A DNA stretch of 64,000 nt from Dactylis glomerata (Eukaryota > Streptophyta > Magnoliopsida > Poales > Poaceae), in assembly GCA_007115705.1 (NCBI GenBank), contig QXEO01000170.1, positions 2,817,502-2,881,501 on the forward strand. The letters are read 5' to 3'. Shown here one piece after another: positions 22,777 to 33,500 of this stretch. The stretch's first letter is position 1, and each line of letters opens with the position of its first letter. A program made the translations under genes and the position numbers. The notes beneath the pieces are model-generated. The model had not been told where the DNA came from. It searched no databases and was given only the letters and a program-made list of their open reading frames with translations.

Positions 22777-24044
22777 ACACTAGTTGCACCTTGCTGCACT
22801 ATGTGAACGGCGTGCTGAAGGATGTAGGCAAGGGTACCATATGCCAACCGAAGAACCCCCTGATGCACAACTTGCCCATCCCTGCTGGCATGTTCAGGGT
22901 CGCCCTGGTGCATCCTTTGAAGGGTTGCGACGGCGTTGATCCTCCCATGCAACCTCATGGAGCCGATGAGCATTACTCTCTCAGAGGTTGCATCGGCTGG
23001 CCCTTGCTATGGCCGAAGTCACAAATTTGCCTTGCAAAGGATGATCAGCGCCCCGCGGCTGCCCCCGCTAAAAAGACACGGCCACCGGTGTTCGTCCCCG
23101 CCACCAAGAGGCATCAGCAGCTAGCCGCGCACACGCCGTCACCTCCACCCGAGCACGTGGACGCTGCACCTAACCGCGGCGATGATCAGGGTGATGAAAT
23201 TGATGGCTTCCTCGACACCGGGGCCAACGAAGGAATCTACATGCCTCCTCTTGGAGATCCAGCCTCCCGTGGTCAACAAGCTGGTCGTCCCCTATCATGC
23301 ACGCAGCATCTGCGGTTCGGCGACGGTTCTCAGGAGACGCCTCCGGAAGCCGCAGCCACACAACCCAATCTGGCCAATGTTATCAGCCCCACCACACTCC
23401 ACAAGGCGGTCGACGAGCAGTTGAAATCCGCTACTCCCGTACCGGATAAGTTGCAATCCACAGCTCCTGTCGAGGAGAAGAAGAAGGGCCGGAAGCATAG
23501 CCGGAGCAAGAAGGCTTCGAGCCAGCCGTCTCTGAGGAAGATACTCTGGGCTGAGGACGGCGTGCGAGAAGAGCCCCGTGATTTCCCTATGCACATAGCG
23601 GGTCAGCCGATGCTGACAAAGGAGATGCTCGCCAACGCGGGTGGAGCGATCGTGAATTTGCACGACAACATCCAGTATCTCGAGGAGCGCCTTCTAAAAG
23701 AAAAGAATCCCGGGTACCCGGTCTACACAATCAAGGTGCCGAAGGGCCATGGCTTCGTCGATACATCACCCGCTGAAATCTTCTTCGTGCGGTACGAGGA
23801 CATCTACAATCTGCTGCACTCCAACCGCCTGGAATATAACTTGGTCCGTCTATACACGCTTCATATGGCGTTGAAGGCGAAGAGGGAGAAGACCAAGGGC
23901 ATCGTGATAGTAGACCCATGCTTCATGCGTGACGTTGCCTTGGTAAACGAGGCGGACCAGGCAACGGTGAAGGAGTACCTTGGGAATATCTTTGTGGAGA
24001 ACCCGACCATCGACTCCATTCTTCTGCCTTGCTTTCCCGAGTAA
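22777..24044 (+). CDS. CACTA F accessory protein, main exon (conserved transposon-associated domain)
   Basis: An open exon follows the acceptor CTCCTGCAG at 22776. It reads DTSCTLLHYVNGVLKD and continues open to the stop at 24044; a donor (GA|GTAAGTG) lies at about 24041. The N-terminal part contains the grass transposon segment NPLMHNLPIPAGMFRVAL and GADEHYSLRGCIGWPLLWPK, which I know from uncharacterised CACTA ORFs (the DUF8039-type region). A long Pro/Lys-rich linker follows, then a conserved C-terminal region (NLHDNIQYLEERLLKEKNPG, then FVDTSPAEIFFVRYEDIYNL). Its biochemical function is not known. The ORF is separated from its first exon by element B, so no intact product is expected. Confidence 0.65.
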
Positions 24045-24126
24045 GTGAACACCGCCGTGAAAACTTCTTTCTTAGATTCTCCGGTTGGTCCTCTTACAAC
24101 AATTTATTTTCAATTGTGCTGCGCAG

Positions 24127-24691
24127 AGGTATATACTGCTCACTCATATCCATTTGCCCAAGGTGGTCGCAAGCGACGTACTTCGACTCATCGAGTGACA
24201 CGAAGCCGATGAAGAACTATGGCCGAATCAAGAGTGTGCTCGATGATGCTCTACAATTCTACGTCGACAAGGGGGGCAAATTCACCAAGGGTGGGGAGAG
24301 AGTCAAGAATGGCAAGCATATCTTCATGCACCACACAAAGTTTGCATGCATCAAGCAGCCGCCTGGCAGTGTGAAGGAGGCCTTCTACGCCCTCCATCAC
24401 CTGAAGGGGATCGTCCGGGATTTGCGGATCAGGACGCTACCAGCTAATCTTCGACAATTGGCCGAAAAGTTTGCGGCAATCGATGATGCGGACCTTATGG
24501 AAGATTTCTGGCGCATCCAGACTCAGATCGCGCAAGTCCTTCATGAAGATGTCAACTCAACCGGGGGGGTCATGCATTGTGGCGTAGCGTTGACTAACCG
24601 CGAGATCGAAGAACGCCTCGGCAGGCAGCGCGACACAAGGACGTTCATGATGAGAGAGGGCGTGCACCCGTTCCCGGCGAGGACTACATGA
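24127..24691 (+). pseudogene. Degenerate Ulp1/C48 protease-like region of CACTA F
   Basis: An exon after the acceptor GCTGCGCAG (about 24126), about 188 codons to the stop at 24691. It has the order of a Ulp1-type C-terminal half as found in plant transposons (SICPRWSQATYFDS, then CIKQPPGSVKEAFYALHHL). The position where active proteases carry His (His-Trp motif) is lost here (GIYCSLIS). The segment that should supply the catalytic Cys (Gln...Cys-Gly) reads QPPGSVKEAFYA. A cysteine protease is therefore not expected to work. This may be typical of the family rather than recent damage. Confidence 0.6.
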
Positions 24692-24977
24692 TGTCTGTGG
24701 CTATCTAGCGGTGTTGGGTCGATGTATCGTAAACTTTACTATCCTAGTGTTGTTTCTGAACTATTGTTGGACATGTGTGTGTAAACCTTAACTTGCCGAG
24801 GCTCGTAATGCCTTGACGATCGATGTTGGACTTGCTTATATATGATCGATCGTCATCCATACTATGTTTTATTCTAGACTTATGAATCCTTGCCATAGTA
24901 TTTGTGATCATGCAAGCATGTTTGCACTTTGTCATTCCTTTCATTGCATAACATATATACTACATGTCTATAGAGAG

Positions 24978-25214
24978 ATGGCGAAGTGGTATGTGGTGTA
25001 CAGTGGTCAGGTTCCAGGAGTCTACGAGGAGTGGGAGGACTGCCAGGCACAGGTGACCAACTTCAGCGGCAACTGCTACAAAGGGTACAAGACAAGAGAG
25101 CTGACGGTCTCTAAGTGGAGGAGACACGTATGGAAGAAGAACCGGATGAAGTTCTTGATCATGGTCCCGATCTTGCTCATCGTCGTCGCCGGTGTGATCT
25201 ATTCGTTCATATAG
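24978..25214 (+). CDS. Small RNase H1 N-domain-like protein with C-terminal membrane tail
   Basis: ATG at 24978, 78 codons. Residues 1-45 (MAKWYVVYSGQVPGVYEEW, then GNCYKGYKTRE) match the caulimovirus viroplasmin / RNase H1 N-terminal fold, which in eukaryotic RNase H1 binds RNA-DNA hybrids. No catalytic RNase H domain follows. Instead there is a basic hinge (KWRRHVWKKNRMK) and a 20-residue hydrophobic end (FLIMVPILLIVVAGVIYSF) typical of a tail anchor. It lies between the Ulp1-like gene and the F terminus, on the same strand. The frame is intact. A membrane location and hybrid binding are inferred; the role in transposition is unknown. Confidence 0.65.
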   Translation: MAKWYVVYSGQVPGVYEEWEDCQAQVTNFSGNCYKGYKTRELTVSKWRRHVWKKNRMKFLIMVPILLIVVAGVIYSFI

Positions 25215-25287
25215 TAGTCTAGGTGATATGTAACTCCATATATGATATGTAATGATCAAAGTTGTACTTAACTTGTCTAATGATTTG

Positions 25288-25371
25288 ACACTTGACTTCA
25301 TATTGATGTATTTCGACACTTGACTTCATATTGATGTCTTTCGACACTTAACTTCATATTGATGTATTTCG
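25288..25371. repeat. 28-bp tandem repeat, 3 copies
   Basis: Three copies of an ACACTTGACTTCATATTGAT-type unit start at 25288, 25316 and 25344. It lies in the 3' region of element F, downstream of the small ORF. Confidence 0.85.
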
Positions 25372-25494
25372 GTGAATTCCTGTGTTACTGATGTGTATAT
25401 CTTTGCATTTGTACTGTATACTATATATTTTCTGCTGTATACTATGTATTTCTGCTGTATTTTTGAAAAAAATACAAATGGAAAACATATCAGT

Positions 25495-25734
25495 GGAGCA
25501 CCATTTTTAATGTCAGTGGCGCACCCTATCCGTGGCGCACCTAAATGGGGTGCGCCGCAGATATTATGCGTGGTGGACGCATTAGGGTGCACCACAGGTA
25601 CAACACATATCCGTGGCGCATATGGGCGTGCGCCACAGATAAAATTTACCTGTGGCTTGATATGCGTGGCGCATGCTAGGTGCGCCACTAAGCCTCAAAA
25701 TGGTGCTCCACAGACAGGGTTTCTCCTAGTAGTG
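25495..25734. repeat. Right subterminal repeats and terminus of CACTA F
   Basis: About ten copies of GTGGCGCAC / GTGCGCCAC-type motifs in both orientations, then GTTTCTCCTAGTAGTG, the inverted CACTACTAGGAGAAAC terminus, ending at 25734. Confidence 0.8.
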
Positions 25735-26029
25735 TCAATTTTTGGTACCAGGGACCACACTTAGTCATGGTGCACCGGAACGGTCTGCGCCACGATTATG
25801 GACGTAGTCATGGTGCATGCTGCGGTGGTGCGCCACGGCTAAGTGTGGCAAGCCCACCTTTGGCCTTCCTAGCTTTAGCCGTGGCGCAAACATTTTTTCC
25901 TGCACCACGACTATGACCATAGTTGTGGAGCAGCAACTTTCAATGCGCCGTGGCTGCTTAGCGGTGACGCAACATTTTGTTGCTGCCCCATAGCCACACC
26001 ACGTGTGGGTAAGACTTTTCCTACTACTG
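25735..26029. mobile_element. Remnant of a second CACTA right end
   Basis: Another set of related subterminal motifs (GGTGCGCCACGGCTAAG, GCCGTGGCGCAAAC, GTGCATGC) runs to a second terminus-like end, CTTTTCCTACTACTG (26029), one base different from a canonical CACTA end (CAGTA instead of CACTA). It is either the older outer element, into whose end F was inserted, or a duplicated terminus. Confidence 0.55.
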
Positions 26030-26733
26030 TCCTGATCGCAGATGGAACCGCGCATCACTAGCTCTGCTTACCACATCCAGTTCCTAGGTAGCCATCCTCG
26101 CTTTGATGCGCATAAAACCTAGGATTCAAATGCAGAATCCAAGTGAAAGCTCTTCTCTTGGTTTGACCTGCATTGGAAGCTACTCACTTCTTATATGCTT
26201 TCTGTTCGAGGATGGACCCACAACCCCACTTGCCCGCTGTGCCTCTCTGTGCTAGAGACCGCCACCCACCTTTGCAAGGACTGCCCTTTCACTTCGGCAA
26301 TCCGGTCACATCTGGAAGCCTAGGACGACGACCCCAGGCCTCACTCTCTCTGCTATCCTACCATTTCTGAGTGGTGGGACGTTATCATTCAAGAAAAGCT
26401 CAAGAAGGAACAACGCCGAATCAGTGGACGCCTGCTTTACGCTATCTGGAATGCTTGGAAAGAAATGAATATTCATATCTTCACGGCTAAGCGCCTAACT
26501 TACGTGAAGGTGGCCTCGATTGTTAGGGAAGACATCCTTGAAAAGGAACGAGCCTTCACAGCCTACGCATCAGCCATCCTAGCTGAGCCAGGTTAGTCTT
26601 TTTTTTGGTTTTTCACTTTCGTAGTTTCTCACATGTTCCCACCATAATCTAAACATACCGCTCTTTGTACATATCGTTTTTCTATCTATCTATACGAAAA
26701 GGCAGTGCTCTTGCCGGTTGCTCAAAAAAAAAT
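26030..26733 (+). mobile_element. 3' end of an L1-type LINE (truncated)
   Basis: Broken frames encode the C-terminal zinc-finger region that follows reverse transcriptase in plant L1 elements (YMLSVRGWTHNPTCPLC, then ETATHLCKDCPF), then RRISGRLLYAIWNAWKE and a short tail. The 3' end shows the typical grass LINE ending GGCAGTGCTCTTGCCGG followed by GCTC and a run of nine A (to 26733). The 5' part with the polymerase is missing, as usual after incomplete target-primed reverse transcription. It has frameshifts and cannot be active. Confidence 0.8.
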
Positions 26734-26864
26734 CCAACTCGTGCAAGCGCACGTGTTAACCACAAGTGTTTCTATTAAATTTTGTGTCTTCCATGCTAGC
26801 CCAGAATGAGAAAAACGTGTTTATGACTAGGAAGCGCCATCTTATATGAACGATGAGTATGCCG

Positions 26865-26873
26865 TATATAAAG
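26865..26873 (+). promoter_or_regulatory. TATA box of the P450 gene fragment
   Basis: TATATAAAG lies about 195 bp upstream of the ATG at 27060. The leader between them contains a Stowaway MITE, so the original distance was shorter. Confidence 0.5.
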
Positions 26874-26926
26874 AGATGCTACCCCGGCCGGCAATTAACC
26901 TGCAAGAGCTAGCTAAGTACATATTG

Positions 26927-26998
26927 CTCCGTCCCAGAGCTAAGTTAGCTCTCTAAAAAGACTTATATTTTGGAAAAGGCTTATATTTTGGGACGGAG
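26927..26998. mobile_element. Short Stowaway-type (Tc1/mariner) MITE
   Basis: 72 bp with inverted ends CTCCGTCCCA and TGGGACGGAG and the internal motif CTTATATTTTGG, typical of grass Stowaway elements. TA follows on the right; the left TA has been lost. It lies in the 5' leader of the P450 fragment. Confidence 0.75.
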
Positions 26999-27059
26999 TA
27001 ATACTACTGTTGCGGTGCTGGCTCCACAAACTTCTTGGGCTCTTGGCTAGCAATTTCTT

Positions 27060-27542
27060 ATGAAATATCTAGTACACCAACTTATGGATGAGACGTCTCC
27101 AGCAGAATGGTTTCTGTTGCTCTTCCTCCCCCTTTTCGTCGTACTTGTACAGTACTCGTTTACTAGGAGGGCTGCAAAGAGAGCAACCATGCAGCAGCTA
27201 AATCGCCGTCTGCCGCCATCGCCCCCGGCGCTACCCGTCATCGGACATCTGCACCTCGTTGGCTCCCTCCCACACATCTCCCTCCGTGACCTCGCTCTGA
27301 AGCACGGCCCCGACCTCATGCTGCTCCGTCTCGGTGCCGTGCCGACTCTTGTCGTGTCGTCACCGCGTGCCACTGAGGAGGTGCTGCGCACCCACGACCA
27401 CATCTTCGCGTCGCGTCCCTACTCCGTGGTCGCCGATATCATCTTGTATGGCATGTTGGACGTTGGCTTCGCCCCGTACGGCGAGTACTGGCGGTGGACA
27501 AGGAAGCTCGTCACCACGCACCTTCTCATGCAATACATATAG
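27060..27542 (+). pseudogene. Cytochrome P450 (CYP71 clan) N-terminal fragment, broken by satellite
   Basis: ATG at 27060, 160 codons, of which about 155 are P450. A membrane anchor (FLLLFLPLFVVLVQYSF, about 18-34), the proline hinge (RLPPSPPALPVIGHLHLVG, about 49-67) and the helix B-C region (FASRPYSVV, then GFAPYGEYWRWTRKLVTTHL) are all clean. The full family has about 500 residues; everything after the helix C motif is missing, including the I-helix threonine, ExxR and heme Cys. The frame passes at 27527 into satellite sequence and stops (MQYI then TAG). Such proteins are ER-bound monooxygenases of specialised metabolism; this piece cannot bind heme. It is a gene cut by rearrangement, not by a point mutation. 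Confidence 0.88.
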
Positions 27543-30500
27543 GTCCCGGGCATGGCCTTCTCCAGAGACATGGGCTGTTAACAGTTGGTGAAATCTAGGA
27601 TCTGTACGTGGAAACTCAAGCTACGGGTCTACCGGAGCCTATTTCATGGTAAAATGGGCCCAACCTTTGCTTTCCATGTATATATGTCCTAAACAAACCA
27701 AAATAAAGCAGAAGATCCATCGGCGAGGCCTCGTACAGAGAAAGTTATAGGGGTAGATCTCCGGACCCCTCTGTCTAGGGTTTCACCGGATAAAGACCAC
27801 CGGAGCATTGTCCACCCTAGACAACTTGCATGCATGTGTGTCTAACATATGTGTATAGGTGTGACCCAAGGTTGGTACATGCAATATATATAGGTCCCGG
27901 GCATGGCCTTCTCCAGAGACATGGGCTGTTAACACTTGGTGAAATCTAGGATCTATACGTGGAAACTCCCGCTACGGGTCTACCAGAGCCTATTTCATGG
28001 TAAAATGGGCCCAACCTTTGCTTTCCATGTATATATGTCCTAAACAAACCAAAATAAAGCAGAAGATCCATCGGCGAGGCCTCGTACGGAGAAAGCTATA
28101 GGGGTAGATCTGCGAATCCCCTCGGTCTAGGGTTTCGCAGGATATAGACCACCGGAGCATCGTCCACCCTAGATAACTTGCATGCATGTGTCCCTAACAT
28201 ATGTGTATAGGTGTGACCCAAGGTTGGTACATGCAATATAGGTAGGTCCCGGGCATGGCCTTCTTCAGAGACATGGGCTGTTAACACTTGGTGAAATCCA
28301 GGATCTGTACGTGGAAACTCCCGCTACGGGTCTACCGGAGCCTATTTCATGGTAAAGTGGGCCCAACCTTTGCTTTCCATGTATATATGTTCTAAACAAA
28401 CCAAAATAAAGCAGAAGATCCATCGGCGAGGCCTCGTACGGAGAAAGCTATAGGGGTAGATCTCCGAACCCCCTCTGTCTAGGGTTTCGCCGGATAAAGA
28501 CCACCGGAGCATCGTCCACCCTAGACAACTTGCATGCATGTGTCCCTAACATATGTGTATAGGTGTGACCCAAGGTTGGTACATGCAATACATATAGGTC
28601 CCGGGCATGGCCTTCTCCAGAGACATGGGCTGTTAACACTTGGTGAAATCTAGGATCTGTACGTGGAAACTCACGCTACGGGTCTACCAGAGCCTATTTC
28701 ATGGTAAAATGGGCCCAACCTTTGCTTTCCATGTATATATGTCCTAAACAAACCAAAATAAAGCAGAAGATCCATCGGCGAGGCCTCGTACGGAGAAAGC
28801 TATAGGGGTAGATCTCCGAACCCCCTCGGTCTAGGGTTTCGTAGGATATAGACCACCGGAGCATCGTCCACCCTAGACAACTTGCATGCATGTGTCCCTA
28901 ACATATGTGTATAGGTGTGACCCAAGGTTGGTACATGCAATACATATAGGTCCCGGGCATGGCCTTCTCCAGAGACATGGGCTGTTAACACTTGGTGAAA
29001 TCTAGGATCTGTACGTGGAAACTTCCGGTACGGGTCTACCGGAGCCTATTTCATGGTAAAATGGGCCAAACCTTTGCTTTCCATGTATATATGTCTAAAC
29101 AAACCAAAATAAAGCAGAAGATCCATCGGCGAGGCCTCGTACGGAGAAAGCTATAGGGGTAGATCTCCGGACCCCTCTGTCTAGGGTTTCGCCGGATAAA
29201 GACCACCGGAGCATCGTCCACCCTAGAAACTTGCATGCATGTGTCCCTAACATATGTGTATAGGTGTGACCCAAGGTTGGTACATGCAATATAGGTAGGT
29301 CCCGGGCATGGCCTTCTTCAGAGACATGGGCTGTTAACACTTGGTGAAATCCAGGATCTGTACGTGGAAACTCCCGCTACGGGTCTACCGGAGCCTATTT
29401 CATGGTAAAGTGGGCCCAACCTTTGCTTTCCATGTATATATGTTCTAAACAAACCAAAATAAAGCAGAAGATCCATCGGCGAGGCCTCGTACGGAGAAAG
29501 CTATAGGGGTAGATCTCCGAACCCCCTCTGTCTAGGGTTTCGCCGGATAAAGACCACCGGAGCATCGTCCACCCTAGAAACTTTGCATGCATGTGTCCCT
29601 AACATATGTGTATAGGTGTGACCCAAGGTTGGTACATGCAATATAGGTAGGTCCCGGGCATGGCCTTCTTCAGAGACATGGGCTGTTAACACTTGGTGAA
29701 ATCCAGGATCTGTACGTGGAAACTCCCGCTACGGGTCTACCGGAGCCTATTTCATGGTAAAGTGGGCCCAACCTTTGCTTTCCATGTATATATGTTCTAA
29801 ACAAACCAAAATAAAGCAGAAGATCCATCGGCGAGGCCTCGTACGGAGAAAGCTATAGGGGTAGATCTCCGAACCCCTCTGTCTAGGGTTTCGCCGGATA
29901 AAGACCACCGGAGCATCGTCCACCTAGAAACATTGCATGCATGTGTCCCTAACATATGTGTATAGGTGTGACCCAAGGTTGGTACATGCAATATAGGTAG
30001 GTCCCGGGCATGGCCTTCTTCAGAGACATGGGCTGTTAACACTTGGTGAAATCCAGGATCTGTACGTGGAAACTCCCGCTACGGGTCTACCGGAGCCTAT
30101 TTCATGGTAAAGTGGGCCCAACCTTTGCTTTCCATGTATATATGTTCTAAACAAACCAAAATAAAGCAGAAGATCCATCGGCGAGGCCTCGTACGGAGAA
30201 AGCTATAGGGGTAGATCTCCGAACCCCCTCTGTCTAGGGTTTCGCCGGATAAAGACCACCGGAGCATCGTCCACCCTAGAAACTTGCATGCATGTGTCCC
30301 TAACATATGTGTATAGGTGTGACCCAAGGTTGGTACATGCAATATAGGTAGGTCCCGGGCATGGCCTTCTTCAGAGACATGGGCTGTTAACACTTGGTGA
30401 AATCCAGGATCTGTACGTGGAAACTCCCGCTACGGGTCTACCGGAGCCTATTTCATGGTAAAGTGGGCCCAACCTTTGCTTTCCATGTATATATGTTCTA

Positions 30501-33500
30501 AACAAACCAAAATAAAGCAGAAGATCCATCGGCGAGGCCTCGTACGGAGAAAGCTATAGGGGTAGATCTCGAACCCCCTCTGTCTAGGGTTTCGCCGGAT
30601 AAAGACCACCGGAGCATCGTCTAACGTAGGAAACTTGCATGCATGTGTCCCTAACATATGTGTATAGGTGTGACCCAAGGTTGGTACATGCAATATAGGT
30701 AGGTCCCGGGCATGGCCTTCTTCAGAGACATGGGCTGTTAACACTTGGTGAAATCCAGGATCTGTACGTGGAAACTCCCGCTACGGGTCTACCGGAGCCT
30801 ATTTCATGGTAAAGTGGGCCCAACCTTTGCTTTCCATGTATATATGTTCTAAACAAACCAAAATAAAGCAGAAGATCCATCGGCGAGGCCTCGTACGGAG
30901 AAAGCTATAGGGGTAGATCTCCGAACCCCCTCTGTCTAGGGTTTCGCCGGATAAAGACCACCGGAGCATCGTCCACCTAGAAACTTGCATGCATGTGTCC
31001 CTAACATATGTGTATAGGTGTGACCCAAGGTTGGTACATGCAATATAGGTAGGTCCCGGGCATGGCCTTCTTCAGAGACATGGGCTGTTAACACTTGGTG
31101 AAATCCAGGATCTGTACGTGGAAACTCCCGCTACGGGTCTACCGGAGCCTATTTCATGGTAAAGTGGGCCCAACCTTTGCTTTCCATGTATATATGTTCT
31201 AAACAAACCAAAATAAAGCAGAAGATCCATCGGCGAGGCCTCGTACGGAGAAAGCTATAGGGGTAGATCTCCGAACCCCCTCTGTCTAGGGTTTCGCCGG
31301 ATAAAGACCACCGGAGCATCGTCCACCTAGAAACATTGCATGCATGTGTCCCTAACATATGTGTATAGGTGTGACCCAAGGTTGGTACATGCAATATAGG
31401 TAGGTCCCGGGCATGGCCTTCTTCAGAGACATGGGCTGTTAACACTTGGTGAAATCCAGGATCTGTACGTGGAAACTCCCGCTACGGGTCTACCGGAGCC
31501 TATTTCATGGTAAAGTGGGCCCAACCTTTGCTTTCCATGTATATATGTTCTAAACAAACCAAAATAAAGCAGAAGATCCATCGGCGAGGCCTCGTACGGA
31601 GAAAGCTATAGGGGTAGATCTCCGAACCCCCTCTGTCTAGGGTTTCGCCGGATAAAGACCACCGGAGCATCGTCCACCTAGAAACTTGCATGCATGTGTC
31701 CCTAACATATGTGTATAGGTGTGACCCAAGGTTGGTACATGCAATATAGGTAGGTCCCGGGCATGGCCTTCTTCAGAGACATGGGCTGTTAACACTTGGT
31801 GAAATCCAGGATCTGTACGTGGAAACTCCCGCTACGGGTCTACCGGAGCCTATTTCATGGTAAAGTGGGCCCAACCTTTGCTTTCCATGTATATATGTTC
31901 TAAACAAACCAAAATAAAGCAGAAGATCCATCGGCGAGGCCTCGTACGGAGAAAGCTATAGGGGTAGATCTCCGAACCCCCTCTGTCTAGGGTTTCGCCG
32001 GATAAAGACCACCGGAGCATCGTCCACCCTAGAAACTTGCATGCATGTGTCCCTAACATATGTGTATAGGTGTGACCCAAGGTTGGTACATGCAATATAG
32101 GTAGGTCCCGGGCATGGCCTTCTTCAGAGACATGGGCTGTTAACACTTGGTGAAATCCAGGATCTGTACGTGGAAACTCCCGCTACGGGTCTACCGGAGC
32201 CTATTTCATGGTAAAGTGGGCCCAACCTTTGCTTTCCATGTATATATGTTCTAAACAAACCAAAATAAAGCAGAAGATCCATCGGCGAGGCCTCGTACGG
32301 AGAAAGCTATAGGGGTAGATCTCCGAACCCCCTCTGTCTAGGGTTTCGCCGGATAAAGACCACCGGAGCATCGTCCACCTAGAAACTTGCATGCATGTGT
32401 CCCTAACATATGTGTATAGGTGTGACCCAAGGTTGGTACATGCAATATAGGTAGTTCCCGGGCATGGCCTTCTTCAGAGACATGGGCTGTTAACACTTGG
32501 TGAAATCCAGGATCTGTACGTGGAAACTCCCGCTACGGGTCTACCGGAGCCTATTTCATGGTAAAGTGGGCCCAACCTTTGCTTTCCATGTATATATGTT
32601 CTAAACAAACCAAAATAAAGCAGAAGATCCATCGGCGAGGCCTCGTACGGAGAAAGCTATAGGGGTAGATCTCCGAACCCCCTCTGTCTAGGGTTTCGCC
32701 GGATAAAGACCACCGGAGCATCGTCCACCTAGAAACATTGCATGCATGTGTCCCTAACATATGTGTATAGGTGTGACCCAAGGTTGGTACATGCAATATA
32801 GGTAGTTCCCGGGCATGGCCTTCTTCAGAGACATGGGCTGTTAACACTTGGTGAAATCCAGGATCTGTACGTGGAAACTCCCGCTACGGGTCTACCGGAG
32901 CCTATTTCATGGTAAAGTGGGCCCAACCTTTGCTTTCCATGTATATATGTTCTAAACAAACCAAAATAAAGCAGAAGATCCATCGGCGAGGCCTCGTACG
33001 GAGAAAGCTATAGGGGTAGATCTCCGAACCCCCTCTGTCTAGGGTTTCGCCGGATAAAGACCACCGGAGCATCGTCCACCCTAGAAACTTGCATGCATGT
33101 GTCCCTAACATATGTGTATAGGTGTGACCCAAGGTTGGTACATGCAATATAGGTAGTTCCCGGGCATGGCCTTCTTCAGAGACATGGGCTGTTAACACTT
33201 GGTGAAATCCAGGATCTGTACGTGGAAACTCCCGCTACGGGTCTACCGGAGCCTATTTCATGGTAAAGTGGGCCCAACCTTTGCTTTCCATGTATATATG
33301 TTCTAAACAAACCAAAATAAAGCAGAAGATCCATCGGCGAGGCCTCGTACGGAGAAAGCTATAGGGGTAGATCTCCGAACCCCCTCTGTCTAGGGTTTCG
33401 CCGGATAAAGACCACCGGAGCATCGTCCACCCTAGAAACATTGCATGCATGTGTCCCTAACATATGTGTATAGGTGTGACCCAAGGTTGGTACATGCAAT

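Larger units (their letters stand above)
12310..25734 (+). mobile_element. CACTA (En/Spm) element F, right-hand part, interrupted by B and C
   Basis: Surviving F sequence is 12310-12611 plus 22518-25734. It carries an accessory gene, a Ulp1-like region, an RNase H1 N-domain-like ORF, and subterminal repeats that end in a CACTA inverted terminus (CTCCTAGTAGTG, ending 25734). The TNP2 transposase and left terminus are not seen and would lie left of element C, beyond the window. Joining 12611 to 22523 (one copy of the CCGGC duplication) restores an open frame, which confirms that the two pieces were once contiguous. Confidence 0.75.

Noticed and set aside
23170..23663. - strand ORFs opposite the CACTA F accessory exon
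   Set aside because: Antisense shadows of a GC-rich coding exon.
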